A DNA stretch of 52,930 nt from an uncultured Clostridium sp. (GTDB taxonomy: Bacteria > Bacillota > Clostridia > Peptostreptococcales > Peptostreptococcaceae), in assembly GCA_945871955.1 (NCBI GenBank), contig CAMBXR010000012.1, positions 1 to 52,930 on the forward strand. The letters run 5' to 3'. The stretch's first letter is position 1. Each line of letters starts with the position of its first letter. The notes under the pieces were generated by a model. It was not told where the DNA came from. It searched no databases and worked only from the letters and a program-made list of their open reading frames with translations. Shown in pieces: positions 8,862 to 19,249 of this stretch. Made by a program: the position numbers and the translations under genes.

Positions 8862-9002
8862 AATTGGCCTCCCCTATATATATTATAGAAATTATTTGGT
8901 ATATATTATATTGTTAATTATTTATCATATGTCTTTTATATATATTTACCCTATAATTATAGTCCATAAACTTACCAATTTCATTAAATTATGGATAATC
9001 AA

Positions 9003-9034
9003 AAAAAATATACTCAAATTTGAGTATATTTTTT
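9003..9034 (-). terminator. Terminator of the zinc-ribbon gene
   Basis: A nearly perfect palindrome centred at 9018/9019 with T runs on both strands, after the zinc-ribbon gene. Confidence 0.75.
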
Positions 9035-9062
9035 CATTTATGTTTAATTAAATTGTTTTAAT

Positions 9063-9257
9063 TTAAAGTATATTTTTACATTCATCACAAGTTTTATTTT
9101 CTACTAAATTTTTAGCACCACATATCTCACAAAATACATGAGTGAAATCCTTTAACATACTTCCACAGTCTTGACAGAAATTAACTCCATCATAATTAAT
9201 TTCACCACATTTACTACAAACTTGAACTTCACTGCCGATTTTTTCTACTTCTACCAT
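9063..9257 (-). CDS. Small double zinc-ribbon protein
   Basis: A 64-residue protein with two zinc ribbons: CSKCGEINYDGVNFCQDCG and then CEICGAKNLVENKTCDEC. The start is the ATG at 9257. An ATG six codons earlier overlaps the ribosome binding site AGGAGG itself and cannot be the start. There is no membrane segment. Ribbons of this kind are structural or adaptor modules; no function can be assigned. It is a single gene with its own terminator. Confidence 0.75.
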   Translation of the reverse strand: MVEVEKIGSEVQVCSKCGEINYDGVNFCQDCGSMLKDFTHVFCEICGAKNLVENKTCDECKNIL

Positions 9258-9465
9258 GCTTACTAGCCTCCTCATTTTTTATTTATATTCTGACTATCAT
9301 GCATGCTACTTACTATATATTATAATATCTTTTCCATTATTTAACAATATTGTGTGTCTTATTTATATTATATTTCTATTTAGTATGTAATATTATATTA
9401 TTTACCTTATATTACTTATATTAATATAATAAGCATATATATTAGGAATAAATCTGAAATACAAA

Positions 9466-9493
9466 AAAAGTAGAGAATTATTTCTCTACTTTT
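9466..9493 (-). terminator. Terminator of rlmD
   Basis: Stem AAAAGTAGAGAA/TTCTCTACTTTT reaching into the stop codon of rlmD, followed by a T run on the minus strand. Confidence 0.8.
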
Positions 9494-10851
9494 TATTTCT
9501 TAACTATCAGAGCCACATTTTCAATATGAACACTATGAGGGAACATATCTACTGGCTGTACCTCTAAACATTTATATCCTCTTTCATCTAGGTAATTTAA
9601 ATCTCTAGCTAAAGTTGATGGATTACATGAAACATAAACTACTCTATCTGGTTCCATAGATACAATTGTATCTAAAACTTTTTCATCACAACCTTTTCTT
9701 GGTGGATCAACTACAACTACATTTGCTCGTTTCCCTTGTTTATACATCTTTGGAACGACTTCTTCAGCTTTTCCTACATAGAATTCCACATTATTTAGAT
9801 TATTTATCTCTGCATTTCTTTTAGCATCTTTTATAGCCTCTTCAACAATTTCTATCCCATATACTTTTTTAGCTTTTTGAGCTAAGAATAATGAAATAGT
9901 ACCGATTCCACAGTAAATATCAAATACTGTATCATTTTCTCCTAAATTAGCATACTCAAGAGCTTTATTATATAATACTTCTGTTTGAAGTGGATTTACT
10001 TGGAAGAATGATAACGGTGATATCTCAAATACTAAATCGCCTATATTATCATTAATTTTTCCATCTCCATAAATTACTCTATTCTCATTACCTAATATAA
10101 CATTTGTTTTCTCTCTGTTTACATTTACTACAAGAGTCTTAAATCCTGGTATATTTTCTTTTAACACAGATGCAAGTTCATTTAAATACGGTAATTTCTT
10201 TCCATTTGCAACTAATACTACCATTACTTCTTTAGTAGTAAATCCTACTTTTGTTACTAAATGTCTTAAAACTCCTGTATGAGTTTTTTCATCATAGATA
10301 CTTACTTTATAAGCTCTTATATATGTTTTTATTATTTTAATTATTTTATCGTTTACATCATGTTGTATGATACATTCATCTGTTGGTATAATATCATGGC
10401 TTTTCTTTTTATAAAAACCAATAACAGGCACTCCATCTACTTTTTGAATAGGGAATTGTGCTTTATTTCTATATCTAAAAGGTTCTTCCATTCCTAAAGC
10501 TGGATGAACAACAACATCATCAAGCTTTCCAATTCTACTTATAACTTGTTTAACTTCATTAGTTTTTATATTAAGTTGTTCTTGATAATCAAGTTCTTGA
10601 ATTTGACAACCACCACAATCTTTAAGTTCTTTTGAACATTTTCTCTCAACTCTAAATGGTGATGGCTCGATAATCTCAACTATTTCTCCTACGGCATAGT
10701 TCTTTTTTGATTTAGTTATTTTAACTTTTATCTTATCTTTAACTAAGCCACCATCTACAAAAACAGTGAATCCATCAAATTTGCCGATTCCAACTCCACC
10801 TTGACCTATATCAACTATATCTACAACGTACATTTTATCTTTTGATAACAT
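9493..10851 (-). CDS. rlmD: 23S rRNA (uracil-C5)-methyltransferase, RlmD/RumA family
   Basis: A 452-residue protein with an N-terminal TRAM RNA-binding domain (about 6-60) and four cysteines in the pattern CSKELKDCGGC plus a later one, which hold an iron-sulfur cluster. The C-terminal SAM methyltransferase domain has FDIYCGIGTISLFLA and the catalytic Cys in VVYVSCNPSTLARD. The family methylates C5 of uracil in 23S rRNA (U1939 or U747 in E. coli numbering); paralogues such as RlmCD exist in Firmicutes, so the exact site is open. The start is the ATG at 10851, because GGAGG lies 7 bases before it; a TTG six codons upstream overlaps that site. Confidence 0.88.
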   Translation of the reverse strand: MLSKDKMYVVDIVDIGQGGVGIGKFDGFTVFVDGGLVKDKIKVKITKSKKNYAVGEIVEIIEPSPFRVERKCSKELKDCGGCQIQELDYQEQLNIKTNEVKQVISRIGKLDDVVVHPALGMEEPFRYRNKAQFPIQKVDGVPVIGFYKKKSHDIIPTDECIIQHDVNDKIIKIIKTYIRAYKVSIYDEKTHTGVLRHLVTKVGFTTKEVMVVLVANGKKLPYLNELASVLKENIPGFKTLVVNVNREKTNVILGNENRVIYGDGKINDNIGDLVFEISPLSFFQVNPLQTEVLYNKALEYANLGENDTVFDIYCGIGTISLFLAQKAKKVYGIEIVEEAIKDAKRNAEINNLNNVEFYVGKAEEVVPKMYKQGKRANVVVVDPPRKGCDEKVLDTIVSMEPDRVVYVSCNPSTLARDLNYLDERGYKCLEVQPVDMFPHSVHIENVALIVKK

Positions 10852-10906
10852 AGGTTTTCCTCCGAACAATAATTTTTAGATTACAAAGATTTATTTTATC
10901 AAAAAA

Positions 10907-10929
10907 ATAAGGACTATTAAAGTCCTTAT
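10907..10929 (-). terminator. Terminator of the membrane protein gene
   Basis: Stem ATAAGGACT/AGTCCTTAT that includes the stop codon region, then seven T on the minus strand. Confidence 0.75.
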
Positions 10930-11618
10930 ATAAATAAATCTCTATTTTTTATTCCTAAATAAAATTGTGTACATGCTAATAAAAGTAAAATTACTCCTCC
11001 TATTGATCCTATGTATATCAATTTTTCTGATAAACTTTGTGATATTCCCGTATTTGCAATTTGCTGTACATAATAATTAAAATTTTGCATTGCTTGATAT
11101 CCATATCTTACCCATGTAACTCCTGTCATAAGTCCCATTGGAACTATACTCATACTCATATAAAAACCATTAATTGATCTTTGTTTACTACCTTTAACAC
11201 CTAATATTATTGGTACTAAAAATAATAAAGGTAACATATATCCATAAAATTGAGGTGTTAAAGCTAAGAATAATGCTGCCGTTAGATAAAATGCTAAAAG
11301 ATAATTTTTTAATACATTTGTTTCACCTTTGAAATCTCTTAAAGATGCTTTTAAATATCTTATATATACAGGTAAATCATTCTCTACACCTGATATATCT
11401 CTGCCCATTTTCATATCTTTAACAAGCTCTTTTCCTTTACCATTAAGCTGATTATATTGTTTATTAAAATATTCTGGTATTTCTACTTTCTCATATTCAG
11501 ATTTTAATTTTTCTAAATCAGATAAGTATCTTGATTTTTTTCTTTCCTTTATGCCTTTAAATTTTTTTGTTTCTGAAATTAATTGGTTAATTGTCATAAC
11601 TACTAATCCTGTACTCAT
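10926..11618 (-). CDS. Conserved membrane protein of unknown function
   Basis: A 230-residue protein: a charged N-terminal cytoplasmic stretch (about 20-95) followed by paired hydrophobic segments at about 105-140, one near 150-170 and one near 200-222. The start at 11618 is chosen because GGGGGTG lies 6 bases before that ATG; an upstream GTG is inside the site. I do not recognise the family. It is separated from the transporter pair by a terminator, so it is probably independent. Confidence 0.6.
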   Translation of the reverse strand: MSTGLVVMTINQLISETKKFKGIKERKKSRYLSDLEKLKSEYEKVEIPEYFNKQYNQLNGKGKELVKDMKMGRDISGVENDLPVYIRYLKASLRDFKGETNVLKNYLLAFYLTAALFLALTPQFYGYMLPLLFLVPIILGVKGSKQRSINGFYMSMSIVPMGLMTGVTWVRYGYQAMQNFNYYVQQIANTGISQSLSEKLIYIGSIGGVILLLLACTQFYLGIKNRDLFI

Positions 11619-11725
11619 TATAAGCACCCCCTTATTTTTATGATACTATATAGGTACTATCAACTGCTATATTTTAATAAAATACTATTTATAAGTTCTT
11701 TTATATATATTTATCTTTTATATAA

Positions 11726-11752
11726 AGAGCCCTACAAACTTTGCAGGGCTCT
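11726..11752 (-). terminator. Terminator of the amino-acid transporter pair
   Basis: Stem AGAGCCCT/AGGGCTCT, with an A-rich lead and a T run on each side. Confidence 0.8.
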
Positions 11753-11785
11753 CTTTATTTATGCTAATTTATTTTTATCAAGTTT

Positions 11786-11884
11786 TTATTTACTATGGTT
11801 TACTATTTTGCTTAATGCTACCCCAGCACAACCTAATATAATAACCCATACTACTAACATAAAAGTCCAAGCAGCTCCTGTCAT
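11786..11884 (-). CDS. MetS-like small subunit of the NSS transporter
   Basis: A 32-residue protein, MTGAAWTFMLVVWVIILG then CAGVALSKIVNHSK, with a single membrane helix. It lies 45 bases after the large NSS transporter gene and in the same direction. Small one-helix subunits of this shape (MetS) accompany MetP-type sodium:amino-acid symporters; in Corynebacterium MetS is needed for methionine uptake by MetP. A usable site (AGGATGGTG) precedes the ATG. Gene finders may miss it because of its length. Confidence 0.8.
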   Translation of the reverse strand: MTGAAWTFMLVVWVIILGCAGVALSKIVNHSK

Positions 11885-11929
11885 TATATTCACCATCCTT
11901 TAAATTTAATCTTTTTCCAGATTAAAATA

Positions 11930-13498
11930 CTATTCAGCTTCTACTTTATTATTAGCTATTTCAGAAGAATATTTACTTTTTATAGATTTATATGCTTGTA
12001 TAAATCCAGCTATTAATACACATACAACAACTGCTCTAGCAAGATTTACCCAAGCAACAAATTGTTCATTTCCTGCCATATAAGATGGAATAATTTTAAA
12101 GTTACCTGCTACAGCATAATCTCTAGTAAATATTCCTAAGAATATTATTATACAAACTGGTGTTAAGAATTGATGGAATAGTCTAAAGAACCATTTTGGA
12201 ACTTTCCATAAACCACCTTTATTCATTTCTTCAAGTGCAGGGTCTTTTACTAACCAAGCAACAACAACTACTTCTATTAATCCAAGAACAATTAATAAGT
12301 AGTTACCTATCCAGTTATCAACTTCAGTGAAGTAGAATAAGTTAGCAGTTTTTGTTAAAACTGATTCTAAAGCTATTGGAATACCAACTATTAAGTATGC
12401 AACGAATATAATCATTGCCCCTTTCTTTCTAGGTATTCCTAAGTCCTCTTCTAGCAATGCAGTTAAGTAATTGTACATTGCTATAGCTGAAGTAAATCCA
12501 GCGAAGAATAATAGGAAGAACCATACAGCTCCGAATATTCTACCACCAGTCATACCTGAGAATACATTTGGTAATGCCATAAATGCTAATCCTATACTAC
12601 CTTTGATTCCTTCTGGTCCAAGGAAAGCATATGATATAGGTATAACAGAAGTACCAGCAAGTATAACTTCGGCAAACTCATTTAATGAAACTGTAGCAAC
12701 TGAAGCTGCTATTATATCCTCATCAGCTTGTAAATAAGATGCATAATTACAAATAATACCCATACCTAATGATAATGTAAAGAATATTTGACCTGTTGCA
12801 GTTACAACTGCTGCAGAAGTTAATTTACTCAAATCAGGATTCCATACATAGTTTAAACCATTCATTGAAGACCAGTCAGGATTAACTGGAGAACCTAAAG
12901 TTAAAGCTCTTATAACAAGTATAATACCAAATACGTATATAGCTGGCATCATTACTTTTGCCCAAGCTTCTATACCTCCAGATACACCTTTCATAACAGC
13001 CCATCCAAGTGCTGCTATAGATATTACCCAGAATATTAACATTTTTGGATCTGTTATATAACTTACAAAGAATGTAGAACCATCTACTCCTGCATATGCA
13101 CCTGTTAAAGATTGTACTGCATATCCTAGTGCCCAACCTATGATATGAATATAATAAGAGTTAACTAGTAAAGTAACTCCAAATGCTATAGCCCCAGCAA
13201 GAGCTCCAATTATAATTGCAGTTTTTGGTTTTACAGCTTTTTTAGCTTGTAAATAAATCATAGGACCTACAGTACCATGTCCATGAGCACCACCATATCT
13301 ACCTATACTCCATTCAACTAACATTACAGGTATACCTATAACGATTAGAGCAAAGAAGTATGGTATCATAAATGCGCCACCACCATTAGTAGCAGCTATA
13401 TACGGGAATCTCCAAAAATTCCCAAGTCCGACAGCATTTCCTGCCATTGCTAAGATAAGACCTATCTTAGAACCCCATTGATCTCTATTTTCTGCCAT
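11930..13498 (-). CDS. Sodium-dependent amino-acid transporter, NSS/SNF family (MetP-like)
   Basis: A 522-residue integral membrane protein with about 12 helices. The first helix is GNAVGLGNFWRFPYIAATNGGGAF, the classic sodium and substrate site of the neurotransmitter:sodium symporter family. It uses a sodium gradient to import amino acids. The small helix gene just downstream supports a MetP-type methionine or alanine transporter. It has an AAGGGGGG site, and a CodY-like box lies about 130 bases upstream. Family certain; substrate inferred. Confidence 0.88.
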   Translation of the reverse strand: MAENRDQWGSKIGLILAMAGNAVGLGNFWRFPYIAATNGGGAFMIPYFFALIVIGIPVMLVEWSIGRYGGAHGHGTVGPMIYLQAKKAVKPKTAIIIGALAGAIAFGVTLLVNSYYIHIIGWALGYAVQSLTGAYAGVDGSTFFVSYITDPKMLIFWVISIAALGWAVMKGVSGGIEAWAKVMMPAIYVFGIILVIRALTLGSPVNPDWSSMNGLNYVWNPDLSKLTSAAVVTATGQIFFTLSLGMGIICNYASYLQADEDIIAASVATVSLNEFAEVILAGTSVIPISYAFLGPEGIKGSIGLAFMALPNVFSGMTGGRIFGAVWFFLLFFAGFTSAIAMYNYLTALLEEDLGIPRKKGAMIIFVAYLIVGIPIALESVLTKTANLFYFTEVDNWIGNYLLIVLGLIEVVVVAWLVKDPALEEMNKGGLWKVPKWFFRLFHQFLTPVCIIIFLGIFTRDYAVAGNFKIIPSYMAGNEQFVAWVNLARAVVVCVLIAGFIQAYKSIKSKYSSEIANNKVEAE

Positions 13499-13827
13499 TT
13501 GTTATTCCCCCCTTTTTAATTTTTAAATATGACCGAAAATAAAATTATAAAATAAATAATCAAAACTCTATAAATTTCTATAATTTTATATAAAGCCACC
13601 TATTTGTAAATATTTTTACATTTTTTTTAATTTTCTGATTATTTATTTTATAAAAATAACCACTAAGATTATGATATTATCTAAGTGGTCATTTTATATA
13701 ATAGTACCATTTCTAATCATAGTTTGCAATAATTTCCATATTTTTTATTTATGATTAGTATAAATATAATTCAACAGAATTATAATAAGTACTATACTAA
13801 AATATATTATTTTTTATTGAATTTATT
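13499..13827. promoter_or_regulatory. Intergenic region with CodY-like box
   Basis: This gene-free stretch holds the pyk terminator (13659..13690), an inverted repeat TGTAAATATTTTTACA (13604..13619) and AATTTTCTGATTATT (13629..13643). The last differs at two positions from the CodY consensus AATTTTCWGAAAATT and lies upstream of the transporter. Chance matches occur in AT-rich DNA, so this is only a candidate. Confidence 0.3.
13659..13690 (-). terminator. Terminator of the pfkA-pyk unit
   Basis: An imperfect stem ACCACTnAGAT/ATCTAAGTGGT followed on the minus strand by ATTTTTATAA, about 140 bases after pyk. Confidence 0.6.
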
Positions 13828-15588
13828 CTATAAAACTCTACTTGAACCTCTGTATACAACACCTCTTGCGGCATCAACAGTTACTAGCTCACCATCTTCA
13901 ACATTTGATAATATATCTCTAGCAGAAACAATAACTGGTTTACCTAAGTTTATTCCAATTATAGCCGCATGAGAAGTCATTCCTCCATCTTCTGTTACTA
14001 TAGCTGCAGCCTTTTCTATATAAGGATTCATATCTTTATCAGTCATATTAGTAACTAATATATCTCCTTCATGGAAGTTATCGCAAGTTTCTCCACTCTT
14101 AACAAAACGTACTGTTCCTTCAACAGTATCCCTTCCAATACCAATTCCTTGACATATCTCTTCACTTATAACATGTACTTTTATTAAATTAGTTGTTCCA
14201 CTTACTCCTGTTGGAACTCCTGCAGTTATAACAACTAATTCACCTTCTTTTATAAATCCTTCTTTTTTACTCGATTCAATTGAATTATCTATAAGGTCAT
14301 CAGTAGTTAATGCTTGTTGACAAATTACTGTATAAACACCCCAACTTAATGCTAATTGTCTACTAGTTCTTTCATTAGGAGTAGCTGCTATTATTGGAGT
14401 ATTAGGTTTAAATTTAGAAACCATTCTAGCAGTATGACCTGAAGATGTTGATGTAACTATTGCAGATGCATTTAAACTCTTAGCTGTTGTACAAGTTGCA
14501 TAACTTATTGCATCAGTAACATTTGTGCTATTTAATCCTTTATTTCTTAGAGTATTATCATGGTCTAATGTTTCCTCTATTCTCTTTGCTATAGCTGCCA
14601 TTACTTTTACAGCTTCTACTGGATATTTACCTGCAGCAGTTTCTCCAGAAAGCATTATGGCATCGGTTCCATCGTATATAGCATTAGCCACATCTGTTAC
14701 CTCAGCTCTTGTAGGTCTTGGATTTCTAATCATAGAGTCAAGCATTTGAGTTGCAGTTATTACTGGTTTACCTAATTCATTACATTTTTTTATCATTTCT
14801 TTTTGTACTATAGGCATTTCTTCAGTAGGTATTTCAACTCCTAAGTCACCTCTTGCCACCATTAAACCATCTGAAACTTGTAAAATTTCCTCTAAATTAT
14901 CTACACCTTCTTGGTTCTCTATTTTAGATATTATTTGTATATCTGTAGCATTGTTATTTTCAAGAACTTCTCTTATTGCAAGAACATCTGAGGCTTTCCT
15001 AACAAATGAAGCTGCTATAAAATCTATTCCTTGAGCTATACCAAATTCTATATCAGATACATCTTTTGGAGTTAAAGCTGGTAAGTTTATTTTTACTCCA
15101 GGTACATTTATACCTTTATGATTTTTTACTATTCCTGAATTTTCAACTATACAGTGAATCTCTTCACCTATAACTTCTTCAACTCTTAATCCTACTAAAC
15201 CGTCATCTATTAATATTTTATCCCCTTCTACAACATCTTCTGCTAATCCTTTATAGCTAACTGTGCAAATTTCATTAGTACCTATAACATCTTCCATAGT
15301 TATTATAAATTTACTTCCCTCTTCTAAGAACACTTCTGGATCTGCAAAGTTTCCAGTTCTTATTTCCGGTCCTTTAGTATCTAATAATATTGCAACTGGT
15401 TTATTAAGCTTTTCTCTTACTTTTTTTACAGTATCCATTCTTTCTTTGTGTTCCTCATGAGAACCATGTGAAAAGTTAAATCTACAAACATTAAGACCAT
15501 TTTCAACTAGTTTTGTTAATGTTTCTTCACTTTGTGATGCTGGTCCTAAAGTACAAACTATTTTTGTTTTTTTAGCACTTTTAAGCAT
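13828..15588 (-). CDS. pyk: Pyruvate kinase with C-terminal PEP-utiliser domain
   Basis: 586 residues, the long Bacillus/Clostridium form. The barrel contains CTLGPASQSEE at the start, the NFSHGSHEEH motif, KIENQEGVDN and MVARGDLGVEIP, followed by the B and C domains. The extra last 100 or so residues carry the PEP-utilising mobile domain signature GGMTSHAAIIGINLGKPVIV. The enzyme makes pyruvate and ATP from phosphoenolpyruvate. It follows pfkA by 21 bases with an AGGAGG site, so the two glycolytic steps share a transcript. Confidence 0.97.
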   Translation of the reverse strand: MLKSAKKTKIVCTLGPASQSEETLTKLVENGLNVCRFNFSHGSHEEHKERMDTVKKVREKLNKPVAILLDTKGPEIRTGNFADPEVFLEEGSKFIITMEDVIGTNEICTVSYKGLAEDVVEGDKILIDDGLVGLRVEEVIGEEIHCIVENSGIVKNHKGINVPGVKINLPALTPKDVSDIEFGIAQGIDFIAASFVRKASDVLAIREVLENNNATDIQIISKIENQEGVDNLEEILQVSDGLMVARGDLGVEIPTEEMPIVQKEMIKKCNELGKPVITATQMLDSMIRNPRPTRAEVTDVANAIYDGTDAIMLSGETAAGKYPVEAVKVMAAIAKRIEETLDHDNTLRNKGLNSTNVTDAISYATCTTAKSLNASAIVTSTSSGHTARMVSKFKPNTPIIAATPNERTSRQLALSWGVYTVICQQALTTDDLIDNSIESSKKEGFIKEGELVVITAGVPTGVSGTTNLIKVHVISEEICQGIGIGRDTVEGTVRFVKSGETCDNFHEGDILVTNMTDKDMNPYIEKAAAIVTEDGGMTSHAAIIGINLGKPVIVSARDILSNVEDGELVTVDAARGVVYRGSSRVL

Positions 15589-15609
15589 TTTTATATCCTC
15601 CTAAATGTA

Positions 15610-16605
<996 letters not shown>

Positions 16606-16726
16606 TTATATAAAACCTTAATTTCTAGGCACACATGTTCCTATTTTATAAAAACATTTTCACCTGTGTATATTGTTTATTATATCACAATTTACTCGCT
16701 GTTTTCATATCGAAAACCATTTTTTG

Positions 16727-18003
16727 CTATTTTTTGACTTTCACATTTTCATTTCCTAATAAATTTTGTAATTCTAATTGTAACTCTTGATTTATATTTA
16801 CTTTCATACTACTCCACTTAAACATCCTTTTAGGTTGTTCTGTGCATACGTAAATATCCTCATATCCCTTATGTTTAAGTAGTATTTTTTCTATAGAATG
16901 AATAAGTTGTTGATTATCTATGCTATTAATTTTTACAAAAATTCCTGTATTTGAAGGCTTTTTATTTTTTCCGTATGCAGTATTTTGATTGTTAATTTTA
17001 AAACTATTTGTATCGTTTATATCTTTAATTTCTCTAGCTATAAGTTTTGCACTTTCCTCTTCTTTTATGCTGAGTTTACCTTTTATATAGATAATATTAT
17101 CCTCATTTAAAATGCTATTATATTGTTTTAGTGTTTGTGGAAATACTATAACTTCAATAGTTCCATATAAATCCTCTAACTCTAAAAAAGCCATAATATC
17201 ATTTCTCTTAGTTGTTTGTATTCTTTTATTAACAATCATTCCGCCTAATATAACTTCTTTTTCATCTAAACTTAAATATGATTCTATATCTTCTTTAAGA
17301 GAATTTATTTTACCATTATCTATAGATGTATTATTTTTTAATTCTTTTTCATATTCTCCAAGGGGATGTCCGCTAACATACATGCCCAGTACTTCTTTTT
17401 CTAAAGCAAGTCTTTCTCTTTCTTCAAACTCTTTTATTTTTGGAATAGTGTTAACTTCATGTTCCATTTCTACAGTTTCTTCTCCCATTTGGAACCCATC
17501 GAATAAAGAAATTTGACCTTTAATATTTTTCTTTCTATCCATAGATACACTGTCTAATAATTTTTCATATCCCATCATTAAACTAGCTCTATTATCACTA
17601 ATATTATCAAAAGCACCACACTTGATTAAACTTTCAAGAACTCTTTTATTTAAGTCTTTTGAGTCTAATCTTTTCACTAAATCAGCAAAATCTTTAAAAT
17701 CTCCATTTGCTTCTCTTTCTGCAATAATATTGTTAATTACATTTATACCTACATTTTTAACGGCTGCTAAACCAAATCTTATGTTGTGACCTTCAACAGA
17801 GAATTTTCCAAAACTTTTATTAATATCTGGTTTTAGAATTTCTATATCTAAAGCATTACATTCTCTTATATATTCAACGACTTTATCAGTGTTACCCATA
17901 ACACTTGTAATTAACGCTGCCATAAATTCAACTGGATAATATGCTTTTAAATATGCAGTTTCATAAGATACGACTCCATATGCCGCTGCATGCGACTTAT
18001 TAA
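16727..18003 (-). CDS. dnaE: DNA polymerase III subunit alpha, exon 2 (C-terminal part)
   Basis: The downstream exon of the split dnaE gene, 1277 nt. It begins inside the Phe codon of YAFNKSH and continues NKSHAAAYGVVSYETAYLK, which ends the polymerase fingers. The helix-hairpin-helix region follows (RLDSKDLNKRVLESLIKCGAFD), then an OB-fold (VILGGMIVNKRIQTTKRND) and a C-terminal tail. It has no start codon or ribosome binding site of its own at the junction; the first in-frame ATG lies deep inside the conserved region. It makes sense only after splicing to exon 1. The total of both exons is 3531 nt, exactly 1177 codons. Confidence 0.93.
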
Positions 18004-19249
18004 CTATGTTTTTATATGTAAGCTCTTTATCTTACATAACCTTTTGGTAAACATCGGACTATATCATTACCTACCTAATACTATTTCTAGTACCAATTTA
18101 AAATTGCCTTTCAAGGTTTAGGTACAGGATTTCGTGGAGAGATATTGATTAGGCTACTCACTCTCTAGTCTCTGAGCCTTTTACCTACTTATTGCCTTTC
18201 GGTAAAGTGGCTGCTGATTATCTCACACTTAGTATTTTTACTATCTCTAAGGCATTACCCTTCGCCCTTATATATATTTCTACTATAAGTTAGTAACTAA
18301 GTGTTATGAGGTTTCCCAGCAATTAACCCTGTTTTCATTATATATTTCTACATAATGGCACTTATCAAATTATCCCATTTTTCTTTTTTTATCATATTAC
18401 ATATACAGCAATCCCTATACATCAGATTATATATTCTCTTTAATTCTTTTTTTGATTCTATTTGAATATATTTCATTTCTTTTGTTTTTGATTGAGATAT
18501 ATAATAATGCTCTATATTAAAAGTTTTTATAAAATCTTCTAACATTTTTTCAGTTGCTATTATACACATTTTTCCCTTAACATAAGAGTATTCTTTATTA
18601 GTTTTTTAAATTTATGAATATATTTTGATATACTACCATCACCATCAAAATATACTCTAAGAAAATGTCTCTTTAATTCATCTCTTATATTTGGTATTTT
18701 ATCTATAGTGAGAGATTTTTTAGGATACAAACCTAATTTTCTTAAATCATTAGCTACTTTTTCGCTTGAAAAGTTTAATACATATCCTGGTTTTGAATTT
18801 TCAAAACCACCCTTATTCCCAAGTCTAATTCTTCCTGTAAATTCAAGTTCCTTCTTTACTTCATATAGTAACTTATATTCTTTTTGGGTTAGACTTATAT
18901 TATTAAACTTTTCATTTCCTACATACCCATCTGCATATATAAGACCTAATATATACGATTTTTGTTGAGTATTTATTTCTTCAAAATAATTCTCATCTAA
19001 TGTGTATCTATTTTTTCTTTTAGAATTTATCTTGTATTCTTTAAAAATAGACATTGTACATCTTTTAGATAAACCTAATGCATCTCCAATTTGTTTTACA
19101 GTTAAATGTGTATTTTCATAATATAATTTTATAAAATAATCTTTTTCTTCTTTATTTAATTGCAAATAGCTTTTCCCTATATAATTCATAATTTTACCTT
19201 TCTAATTATATTTACTATCACAATTATTTTTGGAATAATTAATTTTTTA
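18004..19249 (-). mobile_element. Group I self-splicing intron in dnaE
   Basis: A 1246-nt insertion read on the minus strand. All four conserved core elements are present in the right order: P AATTGCTGGGAAACC (18310..18326), Q AATCAGCAGCC (18209..18221), R GCTCAGAGACTAGA (18161..18179) and S GATATAGTCC (18052..18068). R and S can pair as P7 through GACTA/TAGTC. The boundaries follow the group I rules: exon 1 ends in T (19250) and the intron ends in G (18004). Joining there gives GCA-TTT-AAT-AAG, restoring the DnaE motif YAFNKSH in frame. A possible P1 hairpin follows the 5' site (AATTATT/AATAATT, then GTG opposite CAT). The endonuclease gene lies in the 5' part, before P. The intron class is not decided. 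Confidence 0.94.
18348..19189 (-). pseudogene. LAGLIDADG homing endonuclease in the dnaE intron, frameshifted
   Basis: Two overlapping frames make one protein. The first (19189 to 18560, 209 residues) has a helix-turn-helix (TVKQIGDALGLSKRCTMSIF, about 30-49) and both dodecapeptide motifs, ILGLIYADGYV and LRVYFDGDGSI, so it is a two-motif monomeric LAGLIDADG enzyme. After IHKFKK it runs out of frame at a run of six A (plus-strand T run 18602..18607). Adding one A would continue TNKEYSYVKGKM into the second frame (CIIATEKMLEDFIK..., stop at 18348), giving about 280 residues. Such enzymes cut intron-less alleles so that the intron is copied in. The break could be real decay, a sequencing error in a homopolymer, or frameshifting; it starts about 60 nt inside the intron. 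Confidence 0.85.

Noticed and set aside
11640-11903. Plus-strand open frame opposite the small transporter subunit
   Set aside because: No ribosome binding site, and low-complexity translation across a terminator; the minus strand encodes the MetS-like peptide.
18004-19249. Intein in DnaE
   Set aside because: The frame stops four codons into the insert, there are no intein splicing residues at the ends, and the P/Q/R/S RNA elements are present. It is an intron, not an intein.
18004-19249. IStron (intron fused to an IS605-type transposase)
   Set aside because: No TnpA or TnpB-like protein is encoded; the only reading frame is a LAGLIDADG endonuclease.
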